Origin: Oscillospiraceae bacterium
GTDB lineage: Bacteria; Bacillota; Clostridia; Oscillospirales; Oscillospiraceae
NCBI GenBank assembly: GCA_017936205.1
Contig: JAGBGB010000301.1
Location: forward strand, 1 to 14,994
DNA length: 14,994 nucleotides
Direction of reading: 5' to 3'
Shown here: piece by piece, positions 14,622-14,994 of the stretch
How the letters are laid out: every line of letters starts with the position of its first letter
How positions within the stretch are numbered: the stretch's first letter is position 1
The notes under the pieces: generated by a model
What the model was told of the DNA's origin: nothing
What the model saw: the letters and a program-made list of their open reading frames with translations, nothing else
Database searches by the model: none
Made by a program: the position numbers and the translations under genes

Positions 14622-14994
14622 TTATCCTGCAAAATAGCGTTTGGCACTATCCGAGTAGGCGAAGAGTGCCTTGCACAGGTCGAGCAATGTGCCTTCCTTA
14701 TTGTTGCCGTAGGTGTCGGCGCTGTATTGCAGGGTGCAGGATACAGGAGTGCTGTCTGCGAAGATCTGAACAGAAACCACAGTCCGAAGCTCTGCTGCCA
14801 ACAGTGCATCTAAGGTGAAAGCATAGAGCTTCCGATCCGGGTTGTAGAGCTCGGGAGTCTCTAAGGTCACGGTCTTAGCTGTGCCGTGGATGTCGGTGTA
14901 GCTGACCTTCAGGCTCAGCTTGGACAGATCGCCCTTGTAATTGACAGGATCAAAGACAAATTTCAGAGCTACCTTGGATTCCAGATCCAGAGCC
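14622..14994 (-). CDS. 3' end of a secreted-protein gene with the shared C-terminal module
   Basis: The last 123 codons are inside the window. The frame continues past the right edge from ALDLESKVALKFVFDP to the stop at 14622. No ATG start belongs here: the in-frame ATG at 14870 lies inside the module. The residues match the last 123 of the 2200-residue protein with nine differences, so the whole gene is probably another exported multidomain enzyme of this locus. Its catalytic part is outside the window and cannot be named. It is followed by a hairpin terminator and then by the structured elements. Confidence 0.88.
   Translation of the reverse strand, partial: ALDLESKVALKFVFDPVNYKGDLSKLSLKVSYTDIHGTAKTVTLETPELYNPDRKLYAFTLDALLAAELRTVVSVQIFADSTPVSCTLQYSADTYGNNKEGTLLDLCKALFAYSDSAKRYFAG

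Noticed and set aside
14426..14818. Plus-strand frame of 130 codons across the intergenic gap
   Set aside because: It runs through the hairpin elements and then antisense to the shared C-terminal module; composition is low in protein-like features (many Arg and Cys) and no start signal precedes it.

Overview
The window looks like part of a gut-type Clostridia chromosome, probably Oscillospirales (Ruminococcaceae/Oscillospiraceae). This is inferred from three things: purine-rich Shine-Dalgarno sites, very large modular secreted enzymes, and a zinc-ribbon-like plus C-terminal module tail that I associate with this group. It carries no taxonomic marker gene. All four genes I accept lie on the minus strand; the many open frames on the plus strand are shadows of them.

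In transcription order, from the right edge to the left: (1) 14994-14622 is the 3' end of a secreted-protein gene that enters from beyond the right edge. (2) 14206-14621 is a 416-base gap without a protein gene. It holds a terminator-like hairpin, two adjacent inverted copies of a compact four-way-junction fold, a perfect 12-bp hairpin and a good minus-strand promoter. (3) 14205-7603 encodes a 2200-residue exported protein with two catalytic regions, a GH13-like alpha-amylase barrel and an SGNH/DUF4886-type esterase. They sit among four copies of one beta-rich module, followed by zinc-ribbon-like repeats and a C-terminal module of about 310 residues. (4) 7530-4360 encodes an exported phosphodiester glycosidase (NAGPA family) with two other accessory modules and the same tail. 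It lies 72 bases downstream with no terminator between, so it is probably co-transcribed. A terminator follows it. (5) 4092-1 has its own promoter and encodes an exported polysaccharide lyase family 8 enzyme (hyaluronate/chondroitin/xanthan lyase type). It carries two of the accessory modules also found in the phosphodiester glycosidase and runs off the left edge.

Together this reads as an extracellular glycan-attack locus. A lyase would cut an acidic polysaccharide, a phosphodiester glycosidase would remove sugar-1-phosphate caps, and an amylase-like hydrolase joined to an esterase would remove further sugars and acyl groups. All have signal peptides and share accessory modules, and at least three of the four genes share one C-terminal module. 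The shared tail suggests a common destination, such as the cell surface, or a common partner; no function is known to me. Substrates cannot be read from the sequence.

The least explained feature is the pair of inverted, diverged four-way-junction elements at 14376-14547. Their stems differ by compensated base changes, which suggests selection on the fold.
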